Translations under genes and position numbers: made by a program
From: Glandiceps talaboti
Lineage: Eukaryota; Hemichordata; Enteropneusta; Spengelidae
Assembly: GCF_964340395.1 (NCBI RefSeq)
Contig: NC_135550.1
Span: forward strand, 13,381,408-13,445,407
DNA length: 64,000 nucleotides
Direction of reading: 5' to 3'
In this document: positions 46,001-58,270 of the stretch, piece by piece
Layout of the letters: each line of letters begins with the position of its first letter
Numbering within the stretch: the first letter of the stretch is position 1
The notes under the pieces: generated by a model
Told to the model about the DNA's origin: nothing
The model's input: the letters and a program-made list of their open reading frames with translations, nothing else
Database searches by the model: none

Positions 46001-49000
46001 ATTCTGTTCTGTTCTATTCTGTGATAGACAATGGCAGGGATCTATCTAGAATACTACCTCTCTCTACTTGTTTAGTATTAACAGCAAATTAATTCACAAG
46101 TATCAAAACAACATAATAGAAAGGGATGAATTATAGATCTCACCGGCCTCTTTGTAAAGTTCTCTTTGTCTAAGTCTGAATTATACTAGGTATTGAAAGC
46201 ACAATTGTCTTTGTTTTGACCTATCATTTCTATTACATACAACAAAAGTCAGCTTTTTATGTGGCCTGGAAAGAAAACAGAGATGTTGGTTTTACACATG
46301 TGTTCACATGACAATTTTGTTACATTAAAAATAATCCACATACAAGGTGATTCTTTTATTCTCATGCTGAAATTTGCACTGTCAAAATATACATTGTTTG
46401 TTGTACACGTTGATACATGGGTGTAGTGTTATAAATTTGGTGAAAACTCTATGGTGAAACAGTTGGTCTGTACTAATGGTTGGCTGGGTGGTAGAAGTGG
46501 CAGAGAAAGCATTTGTTTGAAATACAAACAAGCAAATGAAAACATTACTTGGTTTATACCAAGGTGGAGGCCAAGGGTCTATGGTTTATAAACTGAACCG
46601 GTCTGTACTGATGCTATGGATGGGTGGGTGGATGGGTGGGTTGGTTGGTGGGTTGGTTGAAACTTGATTACTGTAAGTGACAGGGAAAGTATCTGCTATA
46701 AACACAAACTAGCTATCCAAAAAGTTTGAAATGCTATTTTATTATATTTGCGCATCATTCATATGTTATATTCAAGTATAATTTCAGACAGGCTTGCATG
46801 GGCTGTCTTCCTATTCAACTTTTTAATTTGTAGCTGTTAAAACACAGAAATCTGAGACAACTTATGTTTGTCAATTTATGAGACGTAATCAACATGATTA
46901 TAGTTTAATTGATGGTGTGTTTAATATTTATCACTATTTTGCAGGAAAGTTTATGGCAGTGTATAACACAAAGGATTCCCATTCTTCTGAAGCGTGGCAT
47001 GATAAAGTTTGTGATTGTTGACTCGGTGGCTGCACTGTTTAGAGGGGAGTATGATGTCGGAGAGATGGCCACAAGGGCACGTCACTTGAGATCATTGGGA
47101 GCTTTCTTACATAAACTTTGTTATCAGTACCATATACCAATTGTGTGCGTAAACCAGGTAAGTCACTATAAGCTTAGACTTGTATTAAACTTGTGTGTTA
47201 GAAGTTATAGATGCAACTTTTTGTTAATTTTTTGTCAGTTGAAAGCTACACCATCTCTTTAGTGCATGGTTATGGTTCAGGCCAGCTTAATTACTCGGCT
47301 ACTAGCCATTAATTGTATAGTGTACATTGGCTTGATGTCCATGTGTAAACAGTTGTTTATCAACAAACGGTAAATTTGTGAGATGTTGGTAGGATTTGAT
47401 AACTTGGTGACTGTGTATATATTCCAGCAAGAACATTAACATAAGTCAAGAAAAAAGAGCAAAAGTTATGAATTATGTGGATTACAAAATATTACATTAC
47501 ATACCACAGCAAAAGGTGTGCTGATAAAAAAAAAAGTGAATGGCGCATGACAAGATTAAAGATATATGAAAAGGGCATGGAGTTACAGTTACTGGAGCTT
47601 CAACAAAATTATGTACATGCCAGCTGTTACTTACACCATTTGACCCTACATCTTGGGATGACCATCCTCTCAATATCTACCACTCCAAGTCTCTTTACAT
47701 CCTTTCATCACTTTCTCAAGAACTGTCTCTTTCAATTTTAGTTTTAACTTTCTCCATATACATCAAGTTTTTTTGGTTTTACCTACTGTAAAAAAAATTC
47801 CAACTCATCTCTGCAGTCTGCACCTAAAGTTTGCATGCAGAGATGATGTGCATTTATTTTATAAATCTTCTTTAGTATTGTTCTTTATTGTTATATCTAG
47901 AACACTGTGAACAAGTTACGACAACCTTGTGTGTTCAACAGTGTTGACATAGATTTGTTATCGAACAAAGTGTATAACAGCTATTATTACATATGTACCA
48001 GCGATTACTTGCACTGGTGCACACACATACTAAGTGATATTTTCACTGCAGTGCAATACAGAAAACATTGCATACCTGCATGCAAATGATATTCAAATGA
48101 AGGTGCGGTTGTCTGCTACACACAATCACATGATCATGCTCTGTGATTTGTATCATTTGCCATTTTAGATAGACATATGTAAATATAACTCAACCCATGC
48201 CATGTAGGTTCCAGTGTGGGTACTCAGGAGTATTTGCACTCATGCTTGCAATGTTTTCTGCTTCACTTTCACATGCTACACTCATGAAGGTACTGCTGCA
48301 GAGAATTCTGCAAACACTCGTGCAAACACCCCCCTTGCACTCGTGTGTCATGGGGTTCTGTCATATTGTTTAATCTGTAAAGTTGTCTTACATTTGTGAC
48401 AGAACTTGCACTTTTCAAACTCTGTAAGGGATGGTCACACAATGTCAAACAACCTCAATAAATGGACTTTGTTTGTTTAGGCCAAACTCCCCTCTCACTC
48501 CCCCAAACGAACGTTCACAAATGTGACATCAACACGTTTATTTTATACATGGTGAAAATTGTAGTGGCCACACCACTACGGTCAATGCAATATAAAAACA
48601 AAAATAAACACACTAAAATATTTACGGAAACCCAGTAGTGTATATCACATAAGCAGTAAAAATTTAATCCCTTTATCAACATCTCAGCAGTAAATACAGA
48701 ACCAGTCATCATTGAAGGTGCGAAGGTTTTCTAAATTTGTGTGGTTGGAAGCACACGTAAATAAAGTTTAGCAATTGCATTAACCATAGACCCCCCCACC
48801 ACCACCACCACCATCTATGCATTAACACCAGACCTCCTCCCTCCCTGAATGAATACAGCTTGTGTGACATCATGTGATCATCCCTAGACTTCAAGTTTTT
48901 ACTTTATAGCTATGTAGGGTTACTTGAGTAATCATGTTTTTTATATGCATTTCTAGTCTTGTCACATGGCATTCAAGTTTTATAATACACCCCTTTGTTG

Positions 49001-49899
49001 TGTCATGACAATTACACTTTTTGTCCTAGTGACTGTATAATTAATATGTGTATTATTGTATCAGGAGCACTACACAGAGAGATTTGTGAGTAGTTTTTGT
49101 ATGTATGTTAGGGTAGATCTAACCTAATGCTATGATAACAAACTGGGTGGGACTCCTAAGTTTTGAGATAACCATATCTATTGACAAGTTTTCATATAAA
49201 AAAGACCAGAATGGAATTAGAAACACTCACGGTTCAATTCGTTGTAGTTACAGTATACCATAAATTGTTCATTAAAACTTCCTACTTTTTCCAGACACAC
49301 ATGTGCTGTTTATAAAATGACATCATCAGTTCACCTTTAAAGTGTGGGCACCACAAATGACAATGGCAAGTCAACTATCGCCAAACTATTAACGCAGCAA
49401 CAGACTAAAAGTAGCATTGTAACCCTTTGATATAAGCTATCAATGGATGTTGACATACTTGCATTCATAGTAGGGTGATGTCTCTGATAATGAGTTGTTC
49501 TCTCATTGATAACTTCAGAATCAACTGGTCTTGTTTACTAGACTTCCAGTGTTTGCACACATAGCCGAAGTACTCATACTCACTATACTTCAATTGAAAT
49601 ACAAATGTATGTAATCAATCTACCACATGCAACAACAATAGTTTTAGTTTGTGTCTATCTTAGTTTGCTGATATTTTGTTTTCCATAGTAATATCTATTC
49701 TGACACATGCAAATGAAACCAAATCCTACCTACCCCGGTAGTTTAATATCATCGTTATCTCTGCAATGGTCTCAGAAAGGAGTACTGCCCCCAGCATGAA
49801 ATCAACACCAGTCCTTCCAGTCCCATTCTTGATTTGACAAAACTCTGATTCCCAGTTTTGGGTGAAAGCTAGAGGTTTGAACTACCCCTACAAACCTCT

Positions 49900-49942
<43 letters not shown>

Positions 49943-50671
49943 TTCATTCATTCATTCATTCATTCATTCATTCATTCATTCATTCATTCATTCATTCACT
50001 TATTTATTCATCCTTCATTTATTCACTTATTTATCTATTTATTTATCAATTTATTTGCTAAGTTTCACTGACTTTAAATCAAGCAAACCTTATAAAATAC
50101 CTATTAATATCAAATATGAATTTCATTTTCATAGATTTCAAAACAATTGAAATTTGAAATGTGATACAAGAATAAATATAGTACAAATTGAAAAAAATAA
50201 TAGATTGTGTGCATTTCTTCTCTGAAGTTGAGTTTTTGTAATGAATCATTGAGGAAGGACCTGTTGGTATTATGTTTGTTACCATTGTTTTCCTGCCCCT
50301 TAATTTACTGATCTCATCACAAGGAGCCCAGCAACCATGTTTCAAATAAATAGATAAATAAATAAACAAACAATATATGCATGGGTAAAAGAAATATTTT
50401 AAACTCATGGATAACTATCTATATACAAGTACATATGTATATATGGGTCTGTTTACTATTGAAATAATATACTCTGTTTCTATATATACTATCTATACAA
50501 ACACCACAGTGTACTATTTTAATAGTATACAAGCCCGTATATACATTTATACATATTTATAGATAGATATCCATGAGTTTAAAGTGATATTTCATTTACC
50601 AAATATTCTGTTTGTTTGTTTGTTTGTTTGTTTGTGTATTTATTTATTTGTTTATTTATTCATTTATCTAT

Positions 50672-50702
<31 letters not shown>

Positions 50703-51129
50703 TTTGTAACATGGTTCCTTGGCTCCCTGTGATCTCATCTTGCATGTGTGTTTTTAGATAGATTATCAAAAGCATTCTTTAAAAAATTGGCAAGATTCTG
50801 TAACCTCTATCCATGAGTTCTGTCAGTTTCTGTGTTATTACCATTCTATATTTTCCGTCATTTTGCAGGTGACTGCTAACATCGCAGGCAGGAGTGAGCA
50901 CTGTGGTCAGGATTTCATCCCAGCCCTTGGATTGACCTGGTCCAATATAGTCACATGTAGACTATTGCTATCAAGGACCAACATGACATTAGACGACACT
51001 GTTAATACAGGTGGTTTACAATCCACAGTCACTGTTAGAATAATGCAAGCTATGTTTGCACCACATCTACCCAGAGACTTCTGTTATTTTGTTGTTGAAA
51101 GTCAGGGAGTTCGAGGTCTGTTGAAGTGA
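40058..51129 (+). CDS. XRCC3: RAD51 paralogue XRCC3, homologous-recombination ATPase
   Basis: Exons are 40058-40112, 40680-40817, 42399-42611, 44993-45138, 46945-47157 and 50869-51129 (TGA). They total exactly 342 codons with matching phases; human XRCC3 is 346 aa. The N-terminus MDLSELELHPRIL and the helix-hairpin region fit the family. Walker A is GESAAGKT at residues 107-114 (Lys113, Thr114), followed by AYICTEDVFPNKRL. Walker B is FVIVD at 206-210, then SVAALFR and RARHLRSLGA, with CVNQV closing the core and GLTWSN then the C-terminal SQGVRGLLK. In vertebrates it pairs with RAD51C (CX3 complex), acting in double-strand-break repair and Holliday-junction processing. The core is intact, so it should be functional. 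It is divergent from RAB3GAP2 across a short promoter. Confidence 0.96.
40305..40444. mobile_element. TTATTCCCCAATA-family MITE, decayed copy
   Basis: It contains GGCCTAAGGAGCCCTGTCACT, then CATAGGTCATGAGTATTTTC and GAAAAATATTGGGGAATTAA, matching the right arm of the family. XRCC3 intron 1. Confidence 0.5.
41357..41470. mobile_element. Short hairpin repeat, 114 bp
   Basis: AGTCCTGCTTGTAGACAGAGT and GAGACTCAATTCTGA at the left are matched in inverse by TCAGAATCAAGTCTCGACTT and ACTCTGTTTGCCAGCAGGAT at the right. Probably a MITE in XRCC3 intron 2. The left end also resembles 8151-8166. Confidence 0.5.
43298..43619. mobile_element. TTATTCCCCAATA-family MITE, most complete copy
   Basis: Left terminal repeat TTATTCCCCAATATTTTTC then TTTGTTCAGCCAAGG; right terminal repeat is its inverse, ending GGGGAATAA. 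It includes a nested palindrome of GTGACCTAAGGG and CCCCTTAGGTCAC. XRCC3 intron 3. Relatives are at 18137, 28689, 40305 and 62612. Confidence 0.75.
45925..45954. repeat. (TTTG)n microsatellite
   Basis: Seven TTTG units in XRCC3 intron 4. Confidence 0.9.
48220..48328. mobile_element. Palindromic MITE with GTACTCAGG ends, copy 2
   Basis: GTACTCAGGAGTATTTGCACT, then CTTCACTTTCACATGCTACA and GGTACTGCTGCAGAGAAT match the copy at 31721-31847. The right end is less complete. XRCC3 intron 5. Confidence 0.55.
48428..48884. mobile_element. Harbinger-like MITE, copy 2
   Basis: The left end GGGATGGTCACACAATGTCA and inverted right end GGGATGATCACATGATGTCA match the element at 16721-17140. Flanks are TAA and TAG, so the target duplication is imperfect or one side has mutated. 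XRCC3 intron 5. Confidence 0.65.
49897..50055. repeat. (TTTA)n/(TTCA)n microsatellite
   Basis: A compound tetranucleotide tract in XRCC3 intron 5. The Ile/His/Phe open frame through it is an artefact. Confidence 0.95.
50310..50739. mobile_element. Large intronic palindrome, about 430 bp
   Basis: The left arm reads ATCACAAGGAGCCCAGCAAC, CATGTTTCAAATAAATAGATA, TTTAAACTCATGGATAACTA and GTATATATGGGTCTGTTTACT. The right arm is the inverse of the same series with substitutions, and the centre is near 50485. A TTTA/TTTG microsatellite has expanded in the right arm (50611-50706). Likely a MITE or foldback element in XRCC3 intron 5. Confidence 0.7.
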
Positions 51130-51400
51130 GACATTGACTGTTAGAGAGTTCCTGGTCCTCTAACAGTGTGAGACATTGAGTTCTAGGTCCTCCCTAATAA
51201 TGTGATATGTGAGACATTGAATGTCCCAATCCAGGAGGTTCAAAGTCTTCTGTTGTAATGTGAGACATTGACTGTTTGGGCGTTCTTTAATAGTTATCTG
51301 CAATGTTGTGAGACATTAATCTCAACTTGTCAGTCTTCTGCTGTGAAGTCAGACACTGTTGGTGGGTTCTTGATCCTCTGCAACAGTGTAGGACTGCTTG
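51124..51400 (+). repeat. Degenerate tandem repeat spanning the XRCC3 stop codon
   Basis: At least five units of about 45-60 bp share GTGAGACATTGACTGTT and TTCTTGGTCCTCTG-AACAG-like parts. The TGA stop of XRCC3 is within the GTGAGACATT of the first unit. The array continues into the presumed 3' UTR. Confidence 0.65.
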
Positions 51401-51633
51401 ACTGCCAAAGATTTGTACTGTCTCTCACCACTCTGTGAGATCAGGCCTAAATCTTCCTGGTTCAAGATTATATTGCAGCTTTCGTGTTACAGTAACAGCA
51501 AGTTTTCAGTTTCAACACCAACAAGTTCCTGCTGAAGTAGGAGTCACTTTTAGGTGTAATAATTACATCTGATTCAAAAGGGTTCTGTAGAGATAGTAAA
51601 ACAAAACAACGAGTATATTGTATTTTACCGTCA

Positions 51634-51639
51634 AATAAA
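51634..51639 (+). terminator. AATAAA, possible XRCC3 polyadenylation signal
   Basis: A canonical hexamer followed by A-rich sequence, about 505 bp after the stop codon. Confidence 0.4.
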
Positions 51640-52668
51640 AAAAATATGAAGTTATCATCAAAGTGGCACAAGCTTAGTTTATGAGCTTTTTACTTGCGTG
51701 AAAATATGATGACCTCTTAAAGATATTTTAAATTATTTTAATACCAATGCATGCCATCTATAACATTACGATTGTCTTCTGACATTGTTACATGTAAAAC
51801 AGTTTCTTGTATAGTAACGATTTCTTGAATTTTTTTGATTAGTATGATAAGTTGTATCTTGATACCAAGTTTGAATTCAGTCCATTACAAGGGATGGTTA
51901 AGTTTGCTCCAGTAAATACAATATTGTGAGTAACTTATAAATATGCACGCTTTTGCCCCTTTAATTGTAGCTCTAAATATAAATAAACAAATATGTTTTC
52001 CTCACTATGCTTTTACTTTTCAGAGTGAGTAGAATTATCTTTCTTCTACAAACATGTATATAGAGTGTAAATAATAGAGTATATTTCATTTCTGATTTTA
52101 TCCAGCCACACTTTGGTTAGACAGAAAAGACGGGTTATGCATGGTGTTAGATGAGAGGTTATAAAATCCTGTACAGTATGTCTTGGTCAAAACTTCCTTG
52201 TATTTTTTAAATGCATCGTGTAGATATTTTAGAGGATTGTAAGAACATCAAACTTGGTCATGACAGATATGGACAAAACAGTTTGTGTATAATCTGAAGG
52301 CCATTTTGAATTGAAATGCAAATGGAATTTGAAATATGACTAATAAAGGTTACAAGTATTTGGTAAAAGTTATCGATGTTCTTAATAAATTAAATATGCA
52401 TGGAGCAATCTAATTTGTATACAGTAAATATGATTTGCATAAATTACATGCAATATAATATGATTGGTGTAAGGCATTGATTTGTTTGATTTTCAATCAA
52501 ACTGTTGAATCTTTTTCTTTATCATGTCCCTGCAAACTCATTTCTATGTTGAAACTAAATTAAACATGTGATGTTCAACATTATAACTGTGTCTTTGCTC
52601 CCATCTTGACTGTTCCACAGCAAAAAATTTATGATTTGATAATAATATTGCACTTTTCTATGCTGTAT

Positions 52669-52835
52669 GGTGCTTTATGATTATTATTCCTGGCATGGAC
52701 CTATAGCAGCACAACTACCCTTTATACTTAAACTCCCTGGGGAGCATATAGACTCCATTGCAGCCTCTGTAAGCACATAGGATTAAAATATTCACATCAC
52801 AACCACCAGGTCCCCAACTATACAATTCAACTATA
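52669..52835 (-). mobile_element. SINE tail fragment
   Basis: It matches the 3' two-thirds of the SINE at 56501-56815, with shared CCTGGTGG/CCTGGTAGG, TATGCTCCC--GGGAGTT and an AAAGCAC-type end. The tRNA-like head is missing, consistent with 5' truncation. Confidence 0.6.
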
Positions 52836-53769
52836 AAATGATAGCAGTATTAACACGACTAATTGTTGTGTTCATTGTTATGACTTTGGATTGATTATTG
52901 ATCAAAATGATAATTTCTCTACAGAATACATTGGGAATGTTTGGCCAGTGATGGGAAGGCAACAAGGAGGTCATTGTCCTTTCCTCTCCACAGCTGGAAC
53001 TTTTGACATGTCAAAAGAAATATGTCACTTTTGAAACAGTATTGACATTGACTGTTGAAAATAAACTCCTATTCTATTAGAAATAGCAAGTTCAAGTTTA
53101 GCTGAAGTCAACTTTAAAACACACTCCTAGAACTTAACAAGGGAATTTCACCATACTATGAACAATACAGTTATTCATTCACATGTCAAATATTGCAGTG
53201 ACATCTTGAGTCAACAAAACATTTCAATATGCATGCTTTCATATATGCATTGTGTATATTTAGTTCTCATAATATGTCTATTCCTGAGCCCAATTTGCAT
53301 ACTTAAATACAACAATATATATTATTACATATGTACCAGAGATTACATTCACTGGTGCGTGCGCCTACTAGTGTTATATACTTCATTTACTCATCCTGAG
53401 ATGATGTATATTCACTGAAACCTATGCTCTACAGTTTCACAGATGTTTCATTACAAGTTTTTCTACCATTTATATTAATTTTCTGGGATATTGATATTAA
53501 TAATTAGCTAATTTGCATATTAATGAATTTGAATTCAACAGTTTTGCATTCATATTATAATGTCACACACTTCAACAAATTTTTAGTAGGATAAAAATGT
53601 TTTGTTTTATCTGATCTCGATCCATCTGCAATCTTTGCTCTTAATAGAATAATACATGTCATTGCTACCATTAGAATAGAGACAGATATCAATGGACAAA
53701 CTGTTAGAAATGGGGGGGGGGGGAATAAACAAATGATGGATTAATAACACTTGCTCTGCATGTTGGAAC

Positions 53770-54005
53770 AGCAGAGACTTGTATTACACACCATGGTTTG
53801 ATAGGAACAGTTTTATGATCTCTTTATGTGTACATGAATTGCCAGGGGAACTGGAAATTTGTTTGTGAACATGAACTGTTATGTAAAGTGGTCATAAAAC
53901 TGTTCTTATCAAATGATAGAATGTAATACAAGTCTCTGTACAAACATGCTATGCCAAGTGTTATTAATCCAATTCAGTTGTTTACTTTCCCTGTTTGTAT
54001 TACAG
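53770..54005. mobile_element. Diverged relative of the 35672-36012 palindrome
   Basis: It has opposed arms GAGACTTGTATTACA and ATGTAATACAAGTCTC, with TTTGATAGGAACAGTTTTATG and its inverse. It shares the blocks TTCTTATCAAA, ATGTAATACA and GCCAAGTGT with the element at 35672-36012. Confidence 0.5.
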
Positions 54006-54718
54006 GTTCCATTTGTCCACAGTCTGATGTCTGAAGTTGTAAACTTTAACTATTATCTGCCATCAAACTTGTCACTTTTCTTGACGTAACTAGGCATCAT
54101 GAGGCTGAAGAATGACTCAAATCAGTAACTTGACTGTATATGACACTGATCATCATGATTTACAAGTACAACCACATATCCAATTTCATTCGTCCTTAAT
54201 TTGAGAGGTATCAAGTTGGTCCATAAAAGTGTACACTGCCCACCATGAGAGAGCATTATAACATTCTCCCATCATCTGCAATGAAATTCAACATTTATAT
54301 AACAGTATATATATTGGCTCAATAAAGTTGTCACAACCTTGGCAATATTACAAGATGCATACATCTCTGAAAAAAAATAATTACTATGATACCAAAACTA
54401 GTGTGAATCACTTGACTTCCTCATACTACTTCTGTACTTTTCTGTAGTGTCTTCAATTAACTTTGACATTCTCAATCACATATGTGATGAAATTGATAAT
54501 TTGATATTGTAACATTATCTAAACATAAAAGGAAAGTTAAAATTTAAAAATTTGATGTTTGAAAATTGATATTATATATGAACTACAAACAAAATTAGAA
54601 TAAGTGTAAAAGGTACAAGGATTATTTACAGCCACAGCTACAACTAAAGTTACTTTTTCCCTGATTTTCTGTTCTTATGTTCAGCATATTTTTTTATGTT
54701 GTACTTGCTAACATTTAC

Positions 54719-54821
54719 CATTCTCGCAAACCAGAGCTGTTATTTTTCTTCTGCGGCACTATGAAATAACGGTGCATCTTGGACGGTGCTGAAAAAGAGG
54801 CTGTGGTTTACGATGATGACA
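54719..54821. mobile_element. MITE with TCGCAAACCAGAG ends, copy 2
   Basis: ATTCTCGCAAACCAGAGCTG at one end and the inverse of ATCATCGTAAACCACAGCC at the other, with TTGGACGGTGCTG inside. A shorter form of the element at 18469-18669. Confidence 0.6.
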
Positions 54822-55721
54822 TATACATGATTGCCAAGAGATCAAGCCTGATTATCATCCCAAAAATTCACACATTGTTACACAATTGTTGGTGGGTCTG
54901 TCTATTTTGCAACAGGCAAATAGCAATGTAAAAAATTGGGGCATATATGTGAAAAATTGCTGGGACATATATTATGTTACATCAATACTGGCGTTCTAAA
55001 CCTATTTTAAAGTATAAAATGAAGTGCATATTGTATACTCATCATTAGTGTTGCATATCTAAATTACACATAATGTTGAATTGTTTGCAAGCATATCCCA
55101 TATGTGGATATAAACAGCCCCTCATCAATCAATCCTCACAGATCAAGAGTATAGTTATGCAGAATTTTAGAGAAAATTTATCATAGCTCGGAATATTGAC
55201 TCATCAGATACAATTGTAGACCTGAACAGTTGACCTTTCTTAGCCTTTTGAGGTATTAAAATCTATGAAATTGTATCTAGTACCTAACTATTAAACGGAT
55301 TAAGTACAAAGAGAGAAAAAAAATGAAACGCCCACTATATACTTTATCTAATCTTCCATGACAGTAATACCAAACATGCATCATTTATAAGTACTCACAA
55401 AGGATGTAGCAAATTGTATTCCTAAAAAATTAATGTTGACAATATTAGTTCTTTACTTTCCAATTCAGTTTCATACATACATGTAATGCAATAGCAATAA
55501 TTCAGCACAATTTCATAAAAAGTATCCAAATATAAAAACTTTAATATCATATCATATGGATAACAATGATACTTGGACTTGTCTTCTATATTATATATGA
55601 TGTGGCGTGCATATTAATAAGGAAAATTTGCATAACTTACTTATTTTATTTTGTACAATATTTAAACAAGAGTATTTAGTTACGCTTGGCATTAAAAAAT
55701 AATTGCAATTCTAGCCTTAAT

Positions 55722-55940
55722 ATATTTGATAGACATGACTCGCACATCAATTAGGAAATTTACATATTTTTATCTATTTGTATCTTCATGGTTATTAATA
55801 TTTTACTATGTAAATTTGATTGACAGTACTTGCATGTCAATTAGGAAAATTTACATATCTTTACTTATTTGTATCTTGATAAGTATAAGTACTGTTTATT
55901 TGATTGACAGTACTTGCATGTCTTTTGGAAAATTGCATAT
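55722..55940. repeat. Tandem repeat, about 80-92-bp unit, 2.5 copies
   Basis: Units share TTTGATTGACAGTACTTGCA, TGTCAATTAGGAAAATTTAC and ATTTGTATCTT. The open frame across the array reflects the repeat rather than a gene. A weaker related segment lies near 55605-55640. Confidence 0.75.
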
Positions 55941-56355
55941 TATTATATTCATAAAAAGAGTAGCATTACAAATATTGTATTGTAAAGTTTATACCTTTGC
56001 TAATTGTATGGAAGGGATTGCAAAACTGTATGTATGTATAATGTTTGTATAATGAGTAGAAATTAATTACCAAGTTGACATTTTATTTACTTTTCTAGTA
56101 GTATTCTTTCGACCTAGCTGGGCCTATTTTTTCTCAGTTTTTCATCTTGAAATCTCTAGCAATATCCCATAAAATATTAAACTAAACCCCCACAGAAGTT
56201 TTTTATTTTAATCTTTTTGGTAAAAAATATTTACCTCATTTGCTTATCAGTGATGCCTTGCACAATTAATTTCACATCCACCATAAATCAAAACCAATAT
56301 CCCTAATTTAAAAAGTGTCTTTGCAGTCAGTCCTTCTGTTATTACATAATGCAGG

Positions 56356-56395
<40 letters not shown>

Positions 56396-56415
56396 CACAC
56401 ACACACACACACACA
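56356..56415. repeat. (ACAG)n(AC)n microsatellite
   Basis: A compound tract of ACAG tetramers followed by AC dinucleotides, close to the 3' end of the SINE. Confidence 0.95.
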
Positions 56416-56500
56416 GTAGTACCATCATTATTACCATATGACCATGACCATAGCAATAGTAATCAAGCCCCAGTTGAGTTGTGCTGAAAATGATGTAAAT

Positions 56501-56815
56501 AAAGTGCCAAAAGCACTTTACAATTACTGTCCCTTCTATGCACCTATAATGGCACAATGACCCTTTACATTACCTCAACTCCCAAGGGAGCATACAATCC
56601 ATTGCAACCTCTATAAGTGCATAGGAATAAAGCATTCACATTGCAACCTTTATCCTACCAGGTCCCCAATTATACAGCTGGAGGGACTTGGGCACAATCA
56701 TGGTTCAAATCTTGTCCAAGGAATTTAGCTATTCCTGATCAAAAAGGAAAATGATGAGGTTCAAACCCACATTCAGATTCCAAGCCAGCCACTCTAACCA
56801 TTCAACCATCCTGAC
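56501..56815 (-). mobile_element. tRNA-derived SINE
   Basis: Read on -, the first 58 bases form a tRNA-like head: A box TGGTTGAATGG at head positions 8-18 and B box GGTTTGAACC at 49-58, one change from GGTTCGAACC. A central body with TATAATTGGGGACCTGG follows, then a tail GTAAAGTGCTTTTGGCAC. The layout recalls the Deu-domain SINE superfamily, but that is inference from memory. A tail fragment sits at 52669-52835. Confidence 0.75.
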
Positions 56816-58140
56816 TAACTACTAAAAAGTAACACTTGGACAAACAACAAAACATTTATTTGAATATGAATAGCATTTATGTATACATAAAAGATGCAGA
56901 GCTTTCAATAGGCAATATGTTCAAGACTGAAAAGTGCTGGGTCACATTGTGAAGGGTCATGTAATAGTCAGACGACTGATTTTTCCTTTTGTTTTGCACC
57001 TCTGCTCTTTTGGCAGCAGGATGGCTGCTTTCCCACTGGCTACTTGTAAGAGTATTTGCTTTGCAAATCTATGGAACAATGAATTTCATGGTCAGCACAT
57101 ACACAGGAACCATACTGGTGAAATGTAATTAAAATGATAATTATTCTATTATTAACTACTGTATTATAAGTTCAATCTGAATGGGTTGAAGGTCATCTTC
57201 TAAATTTCCCTTCAATCGAGTATACTAAACTATGTCAAAACTATACATCAAAAGATGGCAGATGAATTTTCCTACAAAATTTATGTATGTCCATGACATT
57301 GTTAAGTTTAAAAACAGTGGGTGATTATTTTTTGACTGATTACAGACAATCTTCACTAAATCATGTTCTTGATGTGACACCTACGTGCATTTGTGGAAAA
57401 ATTGTCATCTCACAAAAATGAAGTAACTGAAGCCAATTTTATGCAACTATGGATAGATTTCTCTTCTTTATTTTGTAATTTTAGTTTGGTTAATTGCAGT
57501 ATAAACTCTTCTTGTTTTTTTCAGATGTTCATTATGCAATAATATAGTCATTATTATTATGATTATACATGAGAAAATAAAAAAATTGGTATGGCTTTAT
57601 CAACAGTCTCCTAAGCATGCTCCTGTAAACCACTTTTCTCAAAAATTGATGCATATTTTTTTGATGGCTGCATTTATTTATAATTTCCAGGTAATAATTA
57701 GCACCATCAAAAGGAATTATTATTTATAAATAAGTTTGTTATGACATGGAAATATGTAACATCTTTGGACTACACTCTCATAAATTTCAAGCTTGGCATG
57801 CGATAAACAGATATTACAAATGATATGATAGCTGGAATAAATCTATTAACAGTAGTTTTTATGAAGTCCCTTTATATCTAGCTATCTGTTGCCTGTTCAA
57901 GGGTGTTTCAATTGATATTGGTCAATGCACAATTAAAGTATTATTTCTAAATCCACTAAAACTTCACCTTTCACTACAAAACTGTGCACTTGTAAACTCT
58001 CCATTCTGATAATGAATGCGCTCTACTTTCGTAATTCAATTCCATGTACAAAACTGGCCGATTGACTTTCTTTAATACATGCACAGTTAGAAATGGTGAA
58101 AAAATTAGCTCAGCTGATGTGATACCAGCCTTCGTACAGA

Positions 58141-58270
58141 TGACGTCACCAATAAGGACAAACCAATCACAATGCAGTATTGATCTCCACGGGACAGAGA
58201 CCGTTTTGCGCACGACACGCTAGTGTGGGCTCTGGCGTGCAGAAAGACTATTGTCGGCCATTTTGTTTTG
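58141..58270 (+). promoter_or_regulatory. Probable MARK promoter motifs
   Basis: A full CRE TGACGTCA at 58141-58148, a CCAAT sequence at about 58164, and a YY1-like GGCCATTTTG at about 58257-58266. They lie roughly 400-530 bp upstream of the MARK start codon in locally more CpG-rich sequence. The transcription start is not determined. Confidence 0.4.

Noticed and set aside
55726-56052. 108-codon open frame with hydrophobic stretches
   Set aside because: It overlaps an AT-rich 90-bp tandem repeat, and no homologue or splice structure is evident.
57974-58213. 79-codon minus-strand open frame upstream of MARK
   Set aside because: No recognised domain; it overlaps the CRE and CCAAT motifs of the probable MARK promoter and looks like chance.
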